DNA from: Tissierella sp.
GTDB taxonomy: Bacteria > Bacillota > Clostridia > Tissierellales > Tissierellaceae
Length of the DNA stretch: 64,000 nt
Reading direction: 5' to 3'
NCBI RefSeq assembly: GCF_031460495.1
Contig: NZ_JAVKTS010000003.1
Location: forward strand, 1 to 64,000
The position numbers were made by a program, and so were the translations under genes. Position 1 is the first letter of the stretch; each line of letters starts with the position of its first letter. Shown here in pieces: positions 56,457 to 64,000 of this stretch. The notes under the pieces are model-generated. The model ran no database searches. It had not been told where the DNA came from and worked only from the letters and a program-made list of their open reading frames with translations.

Positions 56457-56722
56457 ATCAATTCCTCCTCTATTTGCTATTTTTTTGTAGAGATGCTGCT
56501 ATTCTAATCTTAATCAGAGATTACTTTAATTTTGAGTTATAATTTTGGATTTATGCCTTCTGGGCTTACTTTAGCTCCTGTAGGTGTAACACATACTTCA
56601 AAGGTACCACAATAACCTGAACATTTAGTACATTTATTACATGAGTCATTTGCATAGTTTATCCCACAAGTACAATTACCTAATGGTGAAACTAGTTCCA
56701 TTGGATTAATTATATATTTCAT
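56457..56722 (-). repeat. Tandem duplicate unit A (266 bp)
   Basis: Contains the intact precursor and spacer; the next ATG (56456) follows at exactly 266 bp. The RBS region is shared with unit B and with the permease start. Confidence 0.75.
56537..56722 (-). CDS. Cysteine-rich RiPP precursor peptide
   Basis: A 61-residue peptide: a leader-like MKYIINPMELVSPLG, a core with seven cysteines (NCTC, DSCNKCTKC, GYCG, EVC) and a charged tail SPEGINPKL. The ATG at 56722 follows AGGAGG; an in-frame run of methionines up to 56776 has no ribosome binding site. It lies downstream of a radical SAM/SPASM maturase and upstream of transport genes, the classic RiPP layout, and is close in style to Clostridial Cys-rich peptides (CcpM-type). 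Maturation is probably thioether or similar crosslinking. The precursor identity is inferred; no match was searched. Confidence 0.8.
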   Translation of the reverse strand: MKYIINPMELVSPLGNCTCGINYANDSCNKCTKCSGYCGTFEVCVTPTGAKVSPEGINPKL

Positions 56723-56889
56723 ATCAAAACCTCCTCTTTTATATTTATCATTTATTATAACATTTGACATCATCACTAATTTAAAGTTGTTTCCTACTAC
56801 AATTGTATAACTTCAAAGTGATTATCTAATATTCTTTACTCTGATTATTTAAAAATAGCAGCATCGTTACTACCATAATAATGTTTAAT

Positions 56890-58209
56890 CTAACTATTAG
56901 CTGTAATTGATTTATAACTTTTCACTACTGAGCTAGTGACATTTTCAATGTATTGTTCGCAGTTTTCTATTTTATCACGACTTCTTCTTAATGGACATCC
57001 TCCACCCATACACACTGGTAAGATATTACAATTACTACACTTTTCTAATAATGTGGGATCAAATAACATATAATCATAATAGCGTTCTGGTAGATTCATT
57101 ACAGTATTAATACCTACTTGACCAATACAAGCATCAGTGTCTCCAATTTCCTCCCAACATTTATACATGTTTCCATCTGGCCCAATAACACTAGAGTTAA
57201 TCCTATCACATACACATGCAGCATTAACTCTCTTTGGATAAAACAAAGTATTACTAATCTGAAATCCTTCTGACTTACAGAGGTCAATAAAATCATTTTT
57301 AACCCCGATATACTCTTTAAGTGTTAATGTATATGAGTGTTCAACATCCATAGGGTCATATACAGCTGCAACATCAAGCACAATAAATTTGGATAAAGGA
57401 CTATCAGATATATCTTTCAATAGCTTAAATGCTTCCTCTTTATTATGTTGATCAACATTGATTCTTATATTTATGCGTGGTAATTCTTCCTTCTTTTCTT
57501 TGTATAAATCAACTAATGCATATAAATTACCTACAATCTTTCCGAAAGTCTTGCCTCTATTTTTAAGATACCTTCGCTTATCATGGGTTTCTTCAGTCCC
57601 ATCCAATGTTATTTGGATAGTTTTCACTTTATTTTTAACAAGCATTAGAAAATTATCTATAGTTAACAAATATCCATTTGTTATAATACCAGCATCATAT
57701 TTAACTCCATTTTTATCGCACAAGGCAATTATTTTCTGACTCATTTGGTCTATCCTCTTACACTCTAAAAGAGGTTCACCACCATACCATGTAATACTTA
57801 ATTCTTGAATGCTATTTATTTTAGAGTTAATAAAACTAATAATCTTAGCTTCTACATCATCTGTCATAACTTTGTTTTCTAAAACATTCTTTTCGTAACA
57901 ATAAGGACATCTGAAGTTACAATCTGCTGTAGGAGCGATTGTTAAATTTAAACTTTCTGATGAAAATCGTTCTTTATACATATCATGTTTAATAGATGCA
58001 AGTTCATCAAATTGATCTAGAATCAAAAAACCTCCATATAGCAGATTTTGCTTAAGATTATTATCATATTCTTCATTTGGGTTATCTAGTATTTTTAGAA
58101 TTGAATCATATTGTTGATGTGATACTTCCGCTAAAGCAGATGTGCGAGAATTATACGCTAGAAAATTATCATCGTTTTTTATGAATATATTGTATTTTGA
58201 ACTTTTCAT
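56890..58209 (-). CDS. Radical SAM/SPASM peptide maturase
   Basis: A 439-residue RiPP maturase. The radical SAM motif CNFRCPYC lies near residue 97, and a glycine-rich SAM site WYGGEPLL follows. The C-terminal SPASM domain holds CVC, GPDGNMYKCWEEI, CSNCNILPVCMGGGC and a final C, enough ligands for two auxiliary Fe-S clusters. The N-terminal about 85 residues probably form the leader-binding (RRE-like) part. GGGGGAG precedes the ATG. It is 167 bp upstream of the Cys-rich precursor, its likely substrate. Resembles the CcpM type of Cys-rich peptide maturases, by my recollection. Confidence 0.88.
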   Translation of the reverse strand: MKSSKYNIFIKNDDNFLAYNSRTSALAEVSHQQYDSILKILDNPNEEYDNNLKQNLLYGGFLILDQFDELASIKHDMYKERFSSESLNLTIAPTADCNFRCPYCYEKNVLENKVMTDDVEAKIISFINSKINSIQELSITWYGGEPLLECKRIDQMSQKIIALCDKNGVKYDAGIITNGYLLTIDNFLMLVKNKVKTIQITLDGTEETHDKRRYLKNRGKTFGKIVGNLYALVDLYKEKKEELPRINIRINVDQHNKEEAFKLLKDISDSPLSKFIVLDVAAVYDPMDVEHSYTLTLKEYIGVKNDFIDLCKSEGFQISNTLFYPKRVNAACVCDRINSSVIGPDGNMYKCWEEIGDTDACIGQVGINTVMNLPERYYDYMLFDPTLLEKCSNCNILPVCMGGGCPLRRSRDKIENCEQYIENVTSSVVKSYKSITANS

Positions 58210-58515
58210 GAAACTCCCCCATCCAATAAAGTATTTTTTTTAAATTATCATGAAATTATTCTTAGTGAAGCAATGAATAGAATGTTTTTGCACCTAATAA
58301 ATAGATTAAATACAAGAGTAAAAGCTAATATTAGATATTCAATTGCCTATCTAAAAATATGCAAGTTAACTTGATTAATATCCTAAGTTAAAGTATCAAT
58401 CTTAAAGTGCCAAAGTTAATATTTTTAAGAATATCACTAAAACTAAAATCAGTAGTATCTGTTAATTATTCTCCAGTTTATTAAGATGTAAAAAAATATA
58501 AAAATAGTAGCATAA
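58210..58515. other. Gap before maturase with palindromic elements
   Basis: AT-rich, with no gene. A perfect 12-bp palindrome CAAGTTAACTTG lies at 58362-58373 and related AAGTTAA elements lie at about 58384-58390 and 58424-58430. These are candidate operators of the RRNPP regulator. No terminator is seen between the pro-peptide and the maturase, and no clear sigma-A promoter was found. Confidence 0.5.
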
Positions 58516-58677
58516 CTATATGTATTCTAAAGGAATACAAGATGTATTTATGGCACCATATAGAATTGGTGGTTCTTCAGGATCACTTACAATTACAGCT
58601 GAAAATAGAATAAATGAATTGAGAATGATTACTATAGACATCAAAATAAACCTAGAACATCTTAGTCGTTTTTCCAT
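58516..58677 (-). CDS. Secreted signalling pro-peptide (RRNPP cognate)
   Basis: A 53-residue peptide missed by length filters. A basic N-terminus (MEKRLRCSRF) precedes a 19-residue hydrophobic segment (ILMSIVIILNSFILFSAVI), so it is exported; the tail is SDPEEPPILYGAINTSC then IPLEYI. The ATG has an excellent AAGGAGGT 6-7 bases away, and a sigma-A promoter lies about 100 bp upstream. It is divergent from an XRE-TPR regulator, the standard layout of Phr/PapR-type quorum-sensing systems, where the C-terminal part is the mature signal. Role inferred. Confidence 0.75.
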   Translation of the reverse strand: MEKRLRCSRFILMSIVIILNSFILFSAVIVSDPEEPPILYGAINTSCIPLEYI

Positions 58678-58775
58678 ATTATTACCTCCTTCGTGAATTT
58701 AATTTACCCATCTTAGGTGTTTTTAATAATACTGTTTGAATTGTTTCACTTTTTTGTTGAATTTGATTTACCCTT

Positions 58776-58804
58776 ATTATATATTAATTTTATTCACTTT
58801 TCAA
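58776..58804 (-). promoter_or_regulatory. Pro-peptide promoter with palindromic -35
   Basis: Minus-strand TTGAAA (58799-58804), 17-bp spacer, TATAAT (58776-58781). The -35 sits in the palindrome TTTCAATTTGAAA (58799-58811), a possible operator for the regulator. Confidence 0.75.
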
Positions 58805-58875
58805 TTTGAAATTTTCGACAACTTATTACATGATTTGATAACACTAGAATACTATATTATACTTCAAAATCAATA

Positions 58876-58904
58876 TTGATTAATCATAAACAATTTGATA
58901 TAAT
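58876..58904 (+). promoter_or_regulatory. RRNPP regulator promoter
   Basis: Plus-strand TTGATT (58876-58881), 17-bp spacer, TATAAT (58899-58904). It covers the annotated TTG start of the long frame, which shows that start is not used. Confidence 0.75.
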
Positions 58905-58938
58905 ATGTAAATGTAATTCACAATCGGAGGTGATTCAA

Positions 58939-60249
58939 ATTACAACAAATCTAACATTTGGACAAAAAATTAAAAAGGCACGATTAGAAAAGAATTTTAC
59001 TCAAAGTGAGTTGGTAGGGGATTTTATTACAAGAAATATGCTAAGTAAAATAGAAAATGATGCTGCTAATCCATCATTAAAAACAATTGAATATCTTGCA
59101 TACAAGTTGGAAAAGCCAATTTCCTATTTTCTTGACAATTCATTAACTATTGATAATAAAAAAAAGAATAATATTGAGTTAGCATTTGAACACTCAGCCT
59201 ACTTATTTAAAAACAAAGAATATAGTAATTGTATAGATTATATAGAAAATTTATTAGAAGAGTACGACCGCTCAATAGACAAGATAATTTATCCTAGAAC
59301 TTTAAGCATTCTAGGAAGATGTTATATTCATGTAGACAAACTTGATAGTGCATTAAAAGCTATTGAAGAGTGTATTAAACTACTAGATATAAATAAAGAT
59401 CATTATTATCTTATTGTTTCATACTTAAATCTTAGTTACATTTATTTTAATAGCAATCAATTTGTTAAATCAGAAAATTCTTCTAGAAAAGCTATAGAGA
59501 TTCTTAATAATTCCCCTATAGATAGTGAATTGATTGAACTTAAGCTGTATTATGTTTTAGGATACTCTTTATATAAGCAGCTTAAGTATAATGAAGCAAT
59601 ACCCCCTCTTCTATATTCTTTAGAAATATCAAAAGAATATGATTGCTTCTATAATGTTGGTAGTATTCACATGCTTTTAGGTATAGTATATGAAAAAAAT
59701 AATAGTATTAGAAAAGCAATATTTCATACACAAAAATCAATTACTTTTTTTGATTTTTCAGAAAAACTCGAACTTAAGTGGGCAAGTCAAATTAACTTAG
59801 GTAATCATTATATTAAGAATGGTGATTATGAAGAGGCAAAACTATGTTTATATGAATGCCTGAAATACTATGAACAAATTAATAATCTGCTAAAAGTAAA
59901 TACAATAAAAACTGATATTATAGAAGTCTTAACCAAAGAATGTAAATATATGGATGCAATTGATTACTCAAAAAAAATAGATATTGATATTATAAAAGAT
60001 ACTGATAGAGCTTCCATATTTAAAAACCTGGGTAAGTGCTATATATCTTCCAATAAATTAGTCGAAGCAGAAAGTTATCTTCATAAAGCTTTAGAAATAT
60101 TAAAAGAGAATGAACGACTTGATATTATTTATGACACCTTAACATTTTTAGCAGAATTATATTCTTTAGCTGGTGATTTCAAGAAAGCCTATGAGTTTTC
60201 TAATAAATCGAAGGAAATACTTGAGAAATCTTCTAGAGATAATAAATAG
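58939..60249 (+). CDS. RRNPP-type XRE-TPR quorum-sensing regulator, ATT start
   Basis: A 436-residue cytoplasmic regulator: an HTH of the Xre class (residues about 8-62: TFGQKIKKARLEKNFTQSEL with NMLSKIENDAANPS) and then about nine TPR-like helical pairs. This is the PlcR, Rap or Rgg-like build that binds an imported peptide. The proposed start is ATT at 58939, 8 bases after GGAGG (58927-58934); the earlier TTG at 58876 lies inside the promoter. It is divergent from the pro-peptide gene and next to the RiPP operon. A hairpin follows. Confidence 0.85.
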   Translation: MTTNLTFGQKIKKARLEKNFTQSELVGDFITRNMLSKIENDAANPSLKTIEYLAYKLEKPISYFLDNSLTIDNKKKNNIELAFEHSAYLFKNKEYSNCIDYIENLLEEYDRSIDKIIYPRTLSILGRCYIHVDKLDSALKAIEECIKLLDINKDHYYLIVSYLNLSYIYFNSNQFVKSENSSRKAIEILNNSPIDSELIELKLYYVLGYSLYKQLKYNEAIPPLLYSLEISKEYDCFYNVGSIHMLLGIVYEKNNSIRKAIFHTQKSITFFDFSEKLELKWASQINLGNHYIKNGDYEEAKLCLYECLKYYEQINNLLKVNTIKTDIIEVLTKECKYMDAIDYSKKIDIDIIKDTDRASIFKNLGKCYISSNKLVEAESYLHKALEILKENERLDIIYDTLTFLAELYSLAGDFKKAYEFSNKSKEILEKSSRDNK

Positions 60250-60252
60250 TAG

Positions 60253-60275
60253 AAAAGGTCCTCTAGGGACCTTTT
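60253..60275. terminator. Bidirectional terminator
   Basis: AAAAGGTCC and GGACCTTTT, 9 bp, loop TCTAG, then TTTCTTT; between the regulator and the convergent helicase gene. Confidence 0.8.
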
Positions 60276-60277
60276 CT

Positions 60278-61588
60278 TTAATCATTCCATCTATTGTTTT
60301 TCTTAGAAGTATTTTTCTTTGGCTCATTGCCTCTTCTTTCTCTTCTTATCTTGCCAGTCTTAGGAGGCTTTCCTTTAGAATTACTGGAAGATGAAGGTTT
60401 GGATGAAGAAGGCCTTCTATTGGATTTTGTCTTTGGTGTAATAGTTGTATCCATCAATGGATAAGGATGGTCTTTCACTTCTGGTATTGTTTTTGATATT
60501 AACTTTTGAATATCACGTAGCAATGATTTCTCTTCAAAATCACAAAACGAAATTGCTATACCACCAAGCCCTGCTCTTCCTGTACGGCCAATCCTATGAA
60601 CATAAGTCTCAGGTACTTCTGGTAAATCAAAATTAAACACATGAGAAAGTTCTGCAATATCCAGTCCACGAGCTGCAATATCTGTGGCCACCAGTATTCT
60701 AGTCTTTCTTTCTTTAAAATTTTTCAAAGCTAATTGTCGTGCATTTTGAGACTTGTTTCCATGAATAGCTTGTGCTTTAAGTCCTTCTTTTTCTAAGGAT
60801 TTAACTATTTTATCCGCTCCATGCTTTGTCCTCGAAAATACTAAAGCAGAGATAATGTCCTTATTTTTTAGTAAATCAATTAGTAGATTTACCTTATTTC
60901 CTTTGTCTACGAAATATACTTCCTGCTGAATAATATCAACTGTAGATGACACAGGAGTTATTTCTACTTTTACAGGATTCTTTAAAATAGAATTTGCAAG
61001 CTTTGCAATTTCATCAGGCATGGTAGCTGAAAAACACATCGTTTGTCTCTCTTTAGGTAGATAAGTAATAATTTTTCTTACATCCTTCAGCATTCCCATA
61101 TCAAGCATCTGATCTGATTCATCCAATACAAAATATTTAACTTGCTTTAAACTAACGAATCCTTGGTTTATTAAGTCTAAGAGCCTACCTGGAGTTGCCA
61201 CTAAGATGTCTACTCCCTTGGCTAGTTCTCTAGTTTGTGGATGTTGAGTTACTCCACCATATATTACTAATGTTTTAAGACTTAGGTATCTTCCATATGC
61301 CCTAAAACTATCTCCAATTTGAATAGCTAATTCTCTAGTAGGTGCTATTACCAATGCTTTTATTTCTTTTCGTCCCTTTGATGATCTTTGTTCGTATGAT
61401 AAACCTTGAAGTATAGGAATAGCAAAAGCCGCAGTCTTCCCTGTACCTGTTTGAGCACAACCTAACAAATCTCGCCCCTCAAGTAATGGAGGAATAGCCT
61501 GTATTTGAATAGAAGTTGGTTTTGTATATCCTTCAGTTTTTAAAGCCCTCTGAATAGGCTCAATTAAATTTAATTTCTCTATTTGCAA
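60278..61588 (-). CDS. DEAD-box-type RNA helicase (DESD variant)
   Basis: A 436-residue helicase. Q motif GYTKPTSIQIQA, Walker A AQTGTGKT, motif Ia PTRELA, motif II DESD (not the usual DEAD, at about residue 155), SAT (FSATMP), and HRIGRTGR. The C-terminal about 60 residues form a basic, Ser/Lys-rich RNA-binding tail (PSSSKPSSSSNSKG). Most like RhlE or CshA, which act in ribosome assembly and RNA decay, often cold-induced. The Ser in motif II is a conservative change and is still seen in active members. Confidence 0.92.
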   Translation of the reverse strand: MQIEKLNLIEPIQRALKTEGYTKPTSIQIQAIPPLLEGRDLLGCAQTGTGKTAAFAIPILQGLSYEQRSSKGRKEIKALVIAPTRELAIQIGDSFRAYGRYLSLKTLVIYGGVTQHPQTRELAKGVDILVATPGRLLDLINQGFVSLKQVKYFVLDESDQMLDMGMLKDVRKIITYLPKERQTMCFSATMPDEIAKLANSILKNPVKVEITPVSSTVDIIQQEVYFVDKGNKVNLLIDLLKNKDIISALVFSRTKHGADKIVKSLEKEGLKAQAIHGNKSQNARQLALKNFKERKTRILVATDIAARGLDIAELSHVFNFDLPEVPETYVHRIGRTGRAGLGGIAISFCDFEEKSLLRDIQKLISKTIPEVKDHPYPLMDTTITPKTKSNRRPSSSKPSSSSNSKGKPPKTGKIRRERRGNEPKKNTSKKNNRWND

Positions 61589-61664
61589 TATAATTTCTCC
61601 TTTTATCTTAATGCATTATACTTAACTTCTTATTATAACACATTATCTCAATTAGGCATAATAT

Positions 61665-62426
61665 TTATACGGGAACCTTAAAGGAGCAAGGAACTATAGT
61701 AAGGCATTTCCCGCATACTTGTGCCTCTCCACCTAATTCATTATGAATATTATCGTTTTCTAGACACATGTCAAAGCATTTAAATCTATCAAACTTATCC
61801 TTGAATAAAGCATCATTAACACATCTATCTACACAATATCCACAGGAACCATCATATTTATATAGGCAATATTCCCTATCTGGCCTTTGTGTTGCCTCAA
61901 TTTTCATATTGGTAACTACATTGCCTAAACGACCACAGCAGCCACTCTTTGTAATCAGCATATTATTTAGACCAAAGGTACCAAGTCCTGCAATATACGC
62001 CACATGCCTGTTAGACCACAGGCTTATTAACTTTTCATAATCCATATTCAGGGCTGGATTTAGCTTTGCAGCTTTATAGTCCATCTCTTCAATTGATTCA
62101 ATTAAGTAATCATTAAGACTTCCAATTAATTTATTAGTCTCAATATATGCCCTAGCCCACTCCTTGGAGCTGTTTCTTCCTTCTATATTACTATTTGGAA
62201 TAGATTCATCAAAAGGTAAAAAATAAGTGATGACAGTCTTAGCTCCATCTAGAATATCCCTAGGGAAAAAATGTTCAGGATTAGCTACTTCTCTTAGCTT
62301 ATGAAACAGTGGATCCCCTGCATCAGCAAAAGCAATCAGGGGTTTCTTCCATTTAGTCTTTACCTCAGGATTTTCCATATATTTATTTACATAATCACTA
62401 ATTATCTTTTCAATTGTTTTTTCCAT
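61665..62426 (-). CDS. QueG-like 4Fe-4S double cluster protein, shortened
   Basis: A 253-residue Fe-S protein. The C-terminus has two ferredoxin-like sets: CGYCVDRC with a later CFDMC, and CGKCLTIVPCSF. The middle part (LGTFGLNNMLITKSGCCGRLG) matches epoxyqueuosine reductase. Length is below QueG (about 300-380). It could be a QueG paralogue without the full cobalamin domain, acting in electron transfer. AAGGGTAG precedes the ATG, a weak site. Confidence 0.7.
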   Translation of the reverse strand: MEKTIEKIISDYVNKYMENPEVKTKWKKPLIAFADAGDPLFHKLREVANPEHFFPRDILDGAKTVITYFLPFDESIPNSNIEGRNSSKEWARAYIETNKLIGSLNDYLIESIEEMDYKAAKLNPALNMDYEKLISLWSNRHVAYIAGLGTFGLNNMLITKSGCCGRLGNVVTNMKIEATQRPDREYCLYKYDGSCGYCVDRCVNDALFKDKFDRFKCFDMCLENDNIHNELGGEAQVCGKCLTIVPCSFKVPV

Positions 62427-62462
62427 ATGACTACCCTTCTCCCATATTTATTGTTTTTGATA

Positions 62463-63350
62463 TTAAGTTAACTCAAAATAATCCATTTTCGATTTTATTT
62501 CAAATCCAGTGGATTTATAAAGATTTAATGCATTTTCATTAGATACTGATACTTGCAGCACTATTTCTTTTGAATCTGTTTCTTTTAGTTTCTTGACTGA
62601 CCAAGTAAGGATATCTCTCCCATATCCCCTTCCCCGATATTCTGGAAGTACGCCTAAACCATAAATTCCTCCAAAATTAGAAATCGTTTCTAATCTAACT
62701 TTTCCAATTATTTTATTGTCAATTTCAGCCATATAAGTATTCATACCATCCATTCTCTCTTCATCAGATATCGATGTACTATCTTCATCATATTCTGAAT
62801 CAAAATATATAGAATTCTGTCTGCTAATTTCTTTTAGATCCTTATCCGCAGCTTTTCTAAAACAAATATTATTTGATAGCTCAAAAGCTCTGCTGTGACT
62901 ATTATAAAACATTTCATACTCAGAATGAACATGCTTAGCTCCTAAAGAACTAATAAACCCAAGGCCTGTAATTGACTTGCTATCGCTTAGTAAAAGTATC
63001 CTTTTAGGTTTTCTATTTTCCCATTCATTTTTTACCAAGCTAAATAATTTTGTGAAAATCCTTCTCCTTCTATACTTAGGGTGTACCATACCATTTACTT
63101 CTATGGCATCTCCCCCAAAATCACATATACCGATATATCCAACAAGCCGATTGTCATCATAATAAAGGAACTCATTGATATGATCTAGCACATCTTTTTC
63201 TTTATCATTTATACTTAGCTTGTAGTCAATCTCCAGCTTTAATGTGATTTTATCCTTTTCCAAGCATATATTCTGTAGATTGCTTATGTCTACAGAATCT
63301 TGATGGTTTATTTTTTCTTTTAATACAATTTTGCTGTTCTTTATTTGCAC
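62463..63350 (-). CDS. Tandem GNAT acetyltransferase
   Basis: A 295-residue protein with two GNAT domains. The first (about 1-150) is degraded but keeps VNGMVHPKYRRRRIFTKLF; the second (about 155-295) has GLGVLPEYRGRGYGRDIL, the acetyl-CoA-binding motif, and NALNLYKSTGF, motif B. Two-domain GNATs often modify small amines or antibiotics. AGAGGTG precedes the ATG. Substrate not deducible. Confidence 0.85.
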   Translation of the reverse strand: MQIKNSKIVLKEKINHQDSVDISNLQNICLEKDKITLKLEIDYKLSINDKEKDVLDHINEFLYYDDNRLVGYIGICDFGGDAIEVNGMVHPKYRRRRIFTKLFSLVKNEWENRKPKRILLLSDSKSITGLGFISSLGAKHVHSEYEMFYNSHSRAFELSNNICFRKAADKDLKEISRQNSIYFDSEYDEDSTSISDEERMDGMNTYMAEIDNKIIGKVRLETISNFGGIYGLGVLPEYRGRGYGRDILTWSVKKLKETDSKEIVLQVSVSNENALNLYKSTGFEIKSKMDYFELT

Positions 63351-63494
63351 ATAATCACCTCTCTCTTATAACTGGTATTTACTTTAGTTATATTGTATTC
63401 TTACTTTTTGGCTATAGCAAGGTAACATTTTCAAATATATTCCTATACATTTCCTATTCGCCACAAATCTCAAAAGTCCTTCTTTTTTCCCAAC

Positions 63495-63815
63495 TTATTC
63501 CTCAAATATCCCAAATACATATCTTATATATTGACTCCTTCTCTTATCGAATTTAAATCCTTGTATCATGAATGATTGTAATATATACTTGTCAAGCCTA
63601 TATGGACCAATAGGACCTTTCAGTTCTTTTATTTTATCCTTGGTTAATTCTAGTGAAAACTTATTAAAGAATACTAAGAAATTCCCTTTAAAAACCTCCA
63701 TTATTGTAACTGGAGTTTCAAATTCTCTTCCTATAATATCTCCAACAGTAAACAAAAACTTTTCTTCATCATAGTTTGATGCCATTATTGATCTCATCCA
63801 TCCTGAACTATTCAT
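63495..63815 (-). CDS. Hypothetical protein
   Basis: A 106-residue soluble protein of unknown family; it is basic and aromatic, with the stretch GPIGPYRLDKYILQSF and a final IRYVFGIFEE. RBS GGAGAG precedes the ATG. It follows the structured leader and its terminator on the same strand, so it may be the gene that leader controls. Confidence 0.5.
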   Translation of the reverse strand: MNSSGWMRSIMASNYDEEKFLFTVGDIIGREFETPVTIMEVFKGNFLVFFNKFSLELTKDKIKELKGPIGPYRLDKYILQSFMIQGFKFDKRRSQYIRYVFGIFEE

Positions 63816-63845
63816 TATCCCACTCTCCTTTTAATTTTTGATAAC

Positions 63846-64000
63846 AAAAAAGTCTCCTTATCAATAATAAGAAGACATAATATCTTTTCCACCTCCTTAT
63901 CGTTATTAGCTGGACCACCTTGCAATTATGCAGGTTGGTATAGGGTTATAGAGCTAATTCTCTACCCTAACTCTTGATAATTTATTTAATTGTAGCTTTA
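63846..64000 (-). promoter_or_regulatory. Unidentified structured leader with terminator
   Basis: On the minus strand, hairpins TAGAG/CTCTA inside GGG/CCC (63947-63972) and ACCUGCA/UGCAAGGU (63915-63937) precede AAGGAGGT, then a terminator: GTCTTCTTAT and ATAAGGAGAC (10 bp, one G-U, 63849-63874), followed by TTTTTTG. It has the layout of a riboswitch or T-box-like attenuator, but the sequence is not one I recognise and its 5' end is outside the window. Confidence 0.5.

Noticed and set aside
63849-63874. MSSYY leader peptide ahead of the terminator
   Set aside because: The ATG is 13 bases from GGAGG, too far, and the peptide has no obvious control residue.

Overview
The window looks like chromosome from a low-GC, endospore-forming, anaerobic member of the Clostridia, possibly near the Tissierellales. 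The spore genes are ytxC, two alpha/beta-type SASPs, a CotF-type coat pair and a PdaB-type deacetylase. Other pointers are phosphate butyryltransferase, three T-box tRNA-synthetase leaders and strong AT bias. The lineage is inferred from gene content and style only. Most genes lie on the minus strand.

Layout. 1-210: three promoter-like units at an exact 98-bp period point left out of the window, in the style of an rRNA operon. 270-8899: ptb, a TPR protein, a membrane protein, a B12-type radical SAM protein, an ADP-ribosylglycohydrolase-size unknown protein, T-box-controlled argS and an M50-like protease. 9013-25191: a MerR-methyltransferase fusion, mutS2, a U32 peptidase, zapA, pheST, an SpoU methyltransferase, ktrAB, infC-rpmI-rplT behind an attenuating leader, and pepV. 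25329-32864: a short FtsH, T-box thrS, hisS, ytxC and two accessory genes. 33010-35772: a small accessory zone with two decayed tyrosine-recombinase tails, a coat-protein pair and a tRNA-Phe/Gly/Cys array. 35862-50969: hslO, a YqeM-like methyltransferase, SASPs, hpt, an SSB-like protein, deacetylases, folC, T-box valS, pgsA and an orphan substrate-binding lipoprotein.

The most interesting region is 51037-60249. A radical SAM/SPASM maturase is followed by a 61-residue seven-cysteine precursor peptide and a 266-bp tandem duplicate of it. Next come an ABC-2 type transporter (permease, ATPase, permease) and an ABC exporter. Upstream, a small secreted pro-peptide is transcribed divergently from an XRE-TPR (RRNPP-type) regulator, each with a good sigma-A promoter. 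I read this as a cysteine-rich RiPP locus with its own peptide quorum-sensing switch. In the duplicate precursor every cysteine is kept except one, which is TGA. This could be a recent nonsense mutation or a selenocysteine codon. The regulator and the first permease seem to start at ATT codons behind strong ribosome binding sites; infC starts at ATC.

60278-64000: a DEAD-box-type helicase with a DESD motif, a QueG-like Fe-S protein, a double GNAT protein, an unknown protein, and an unidentified structured leader with a terminator, cut by the window edge.
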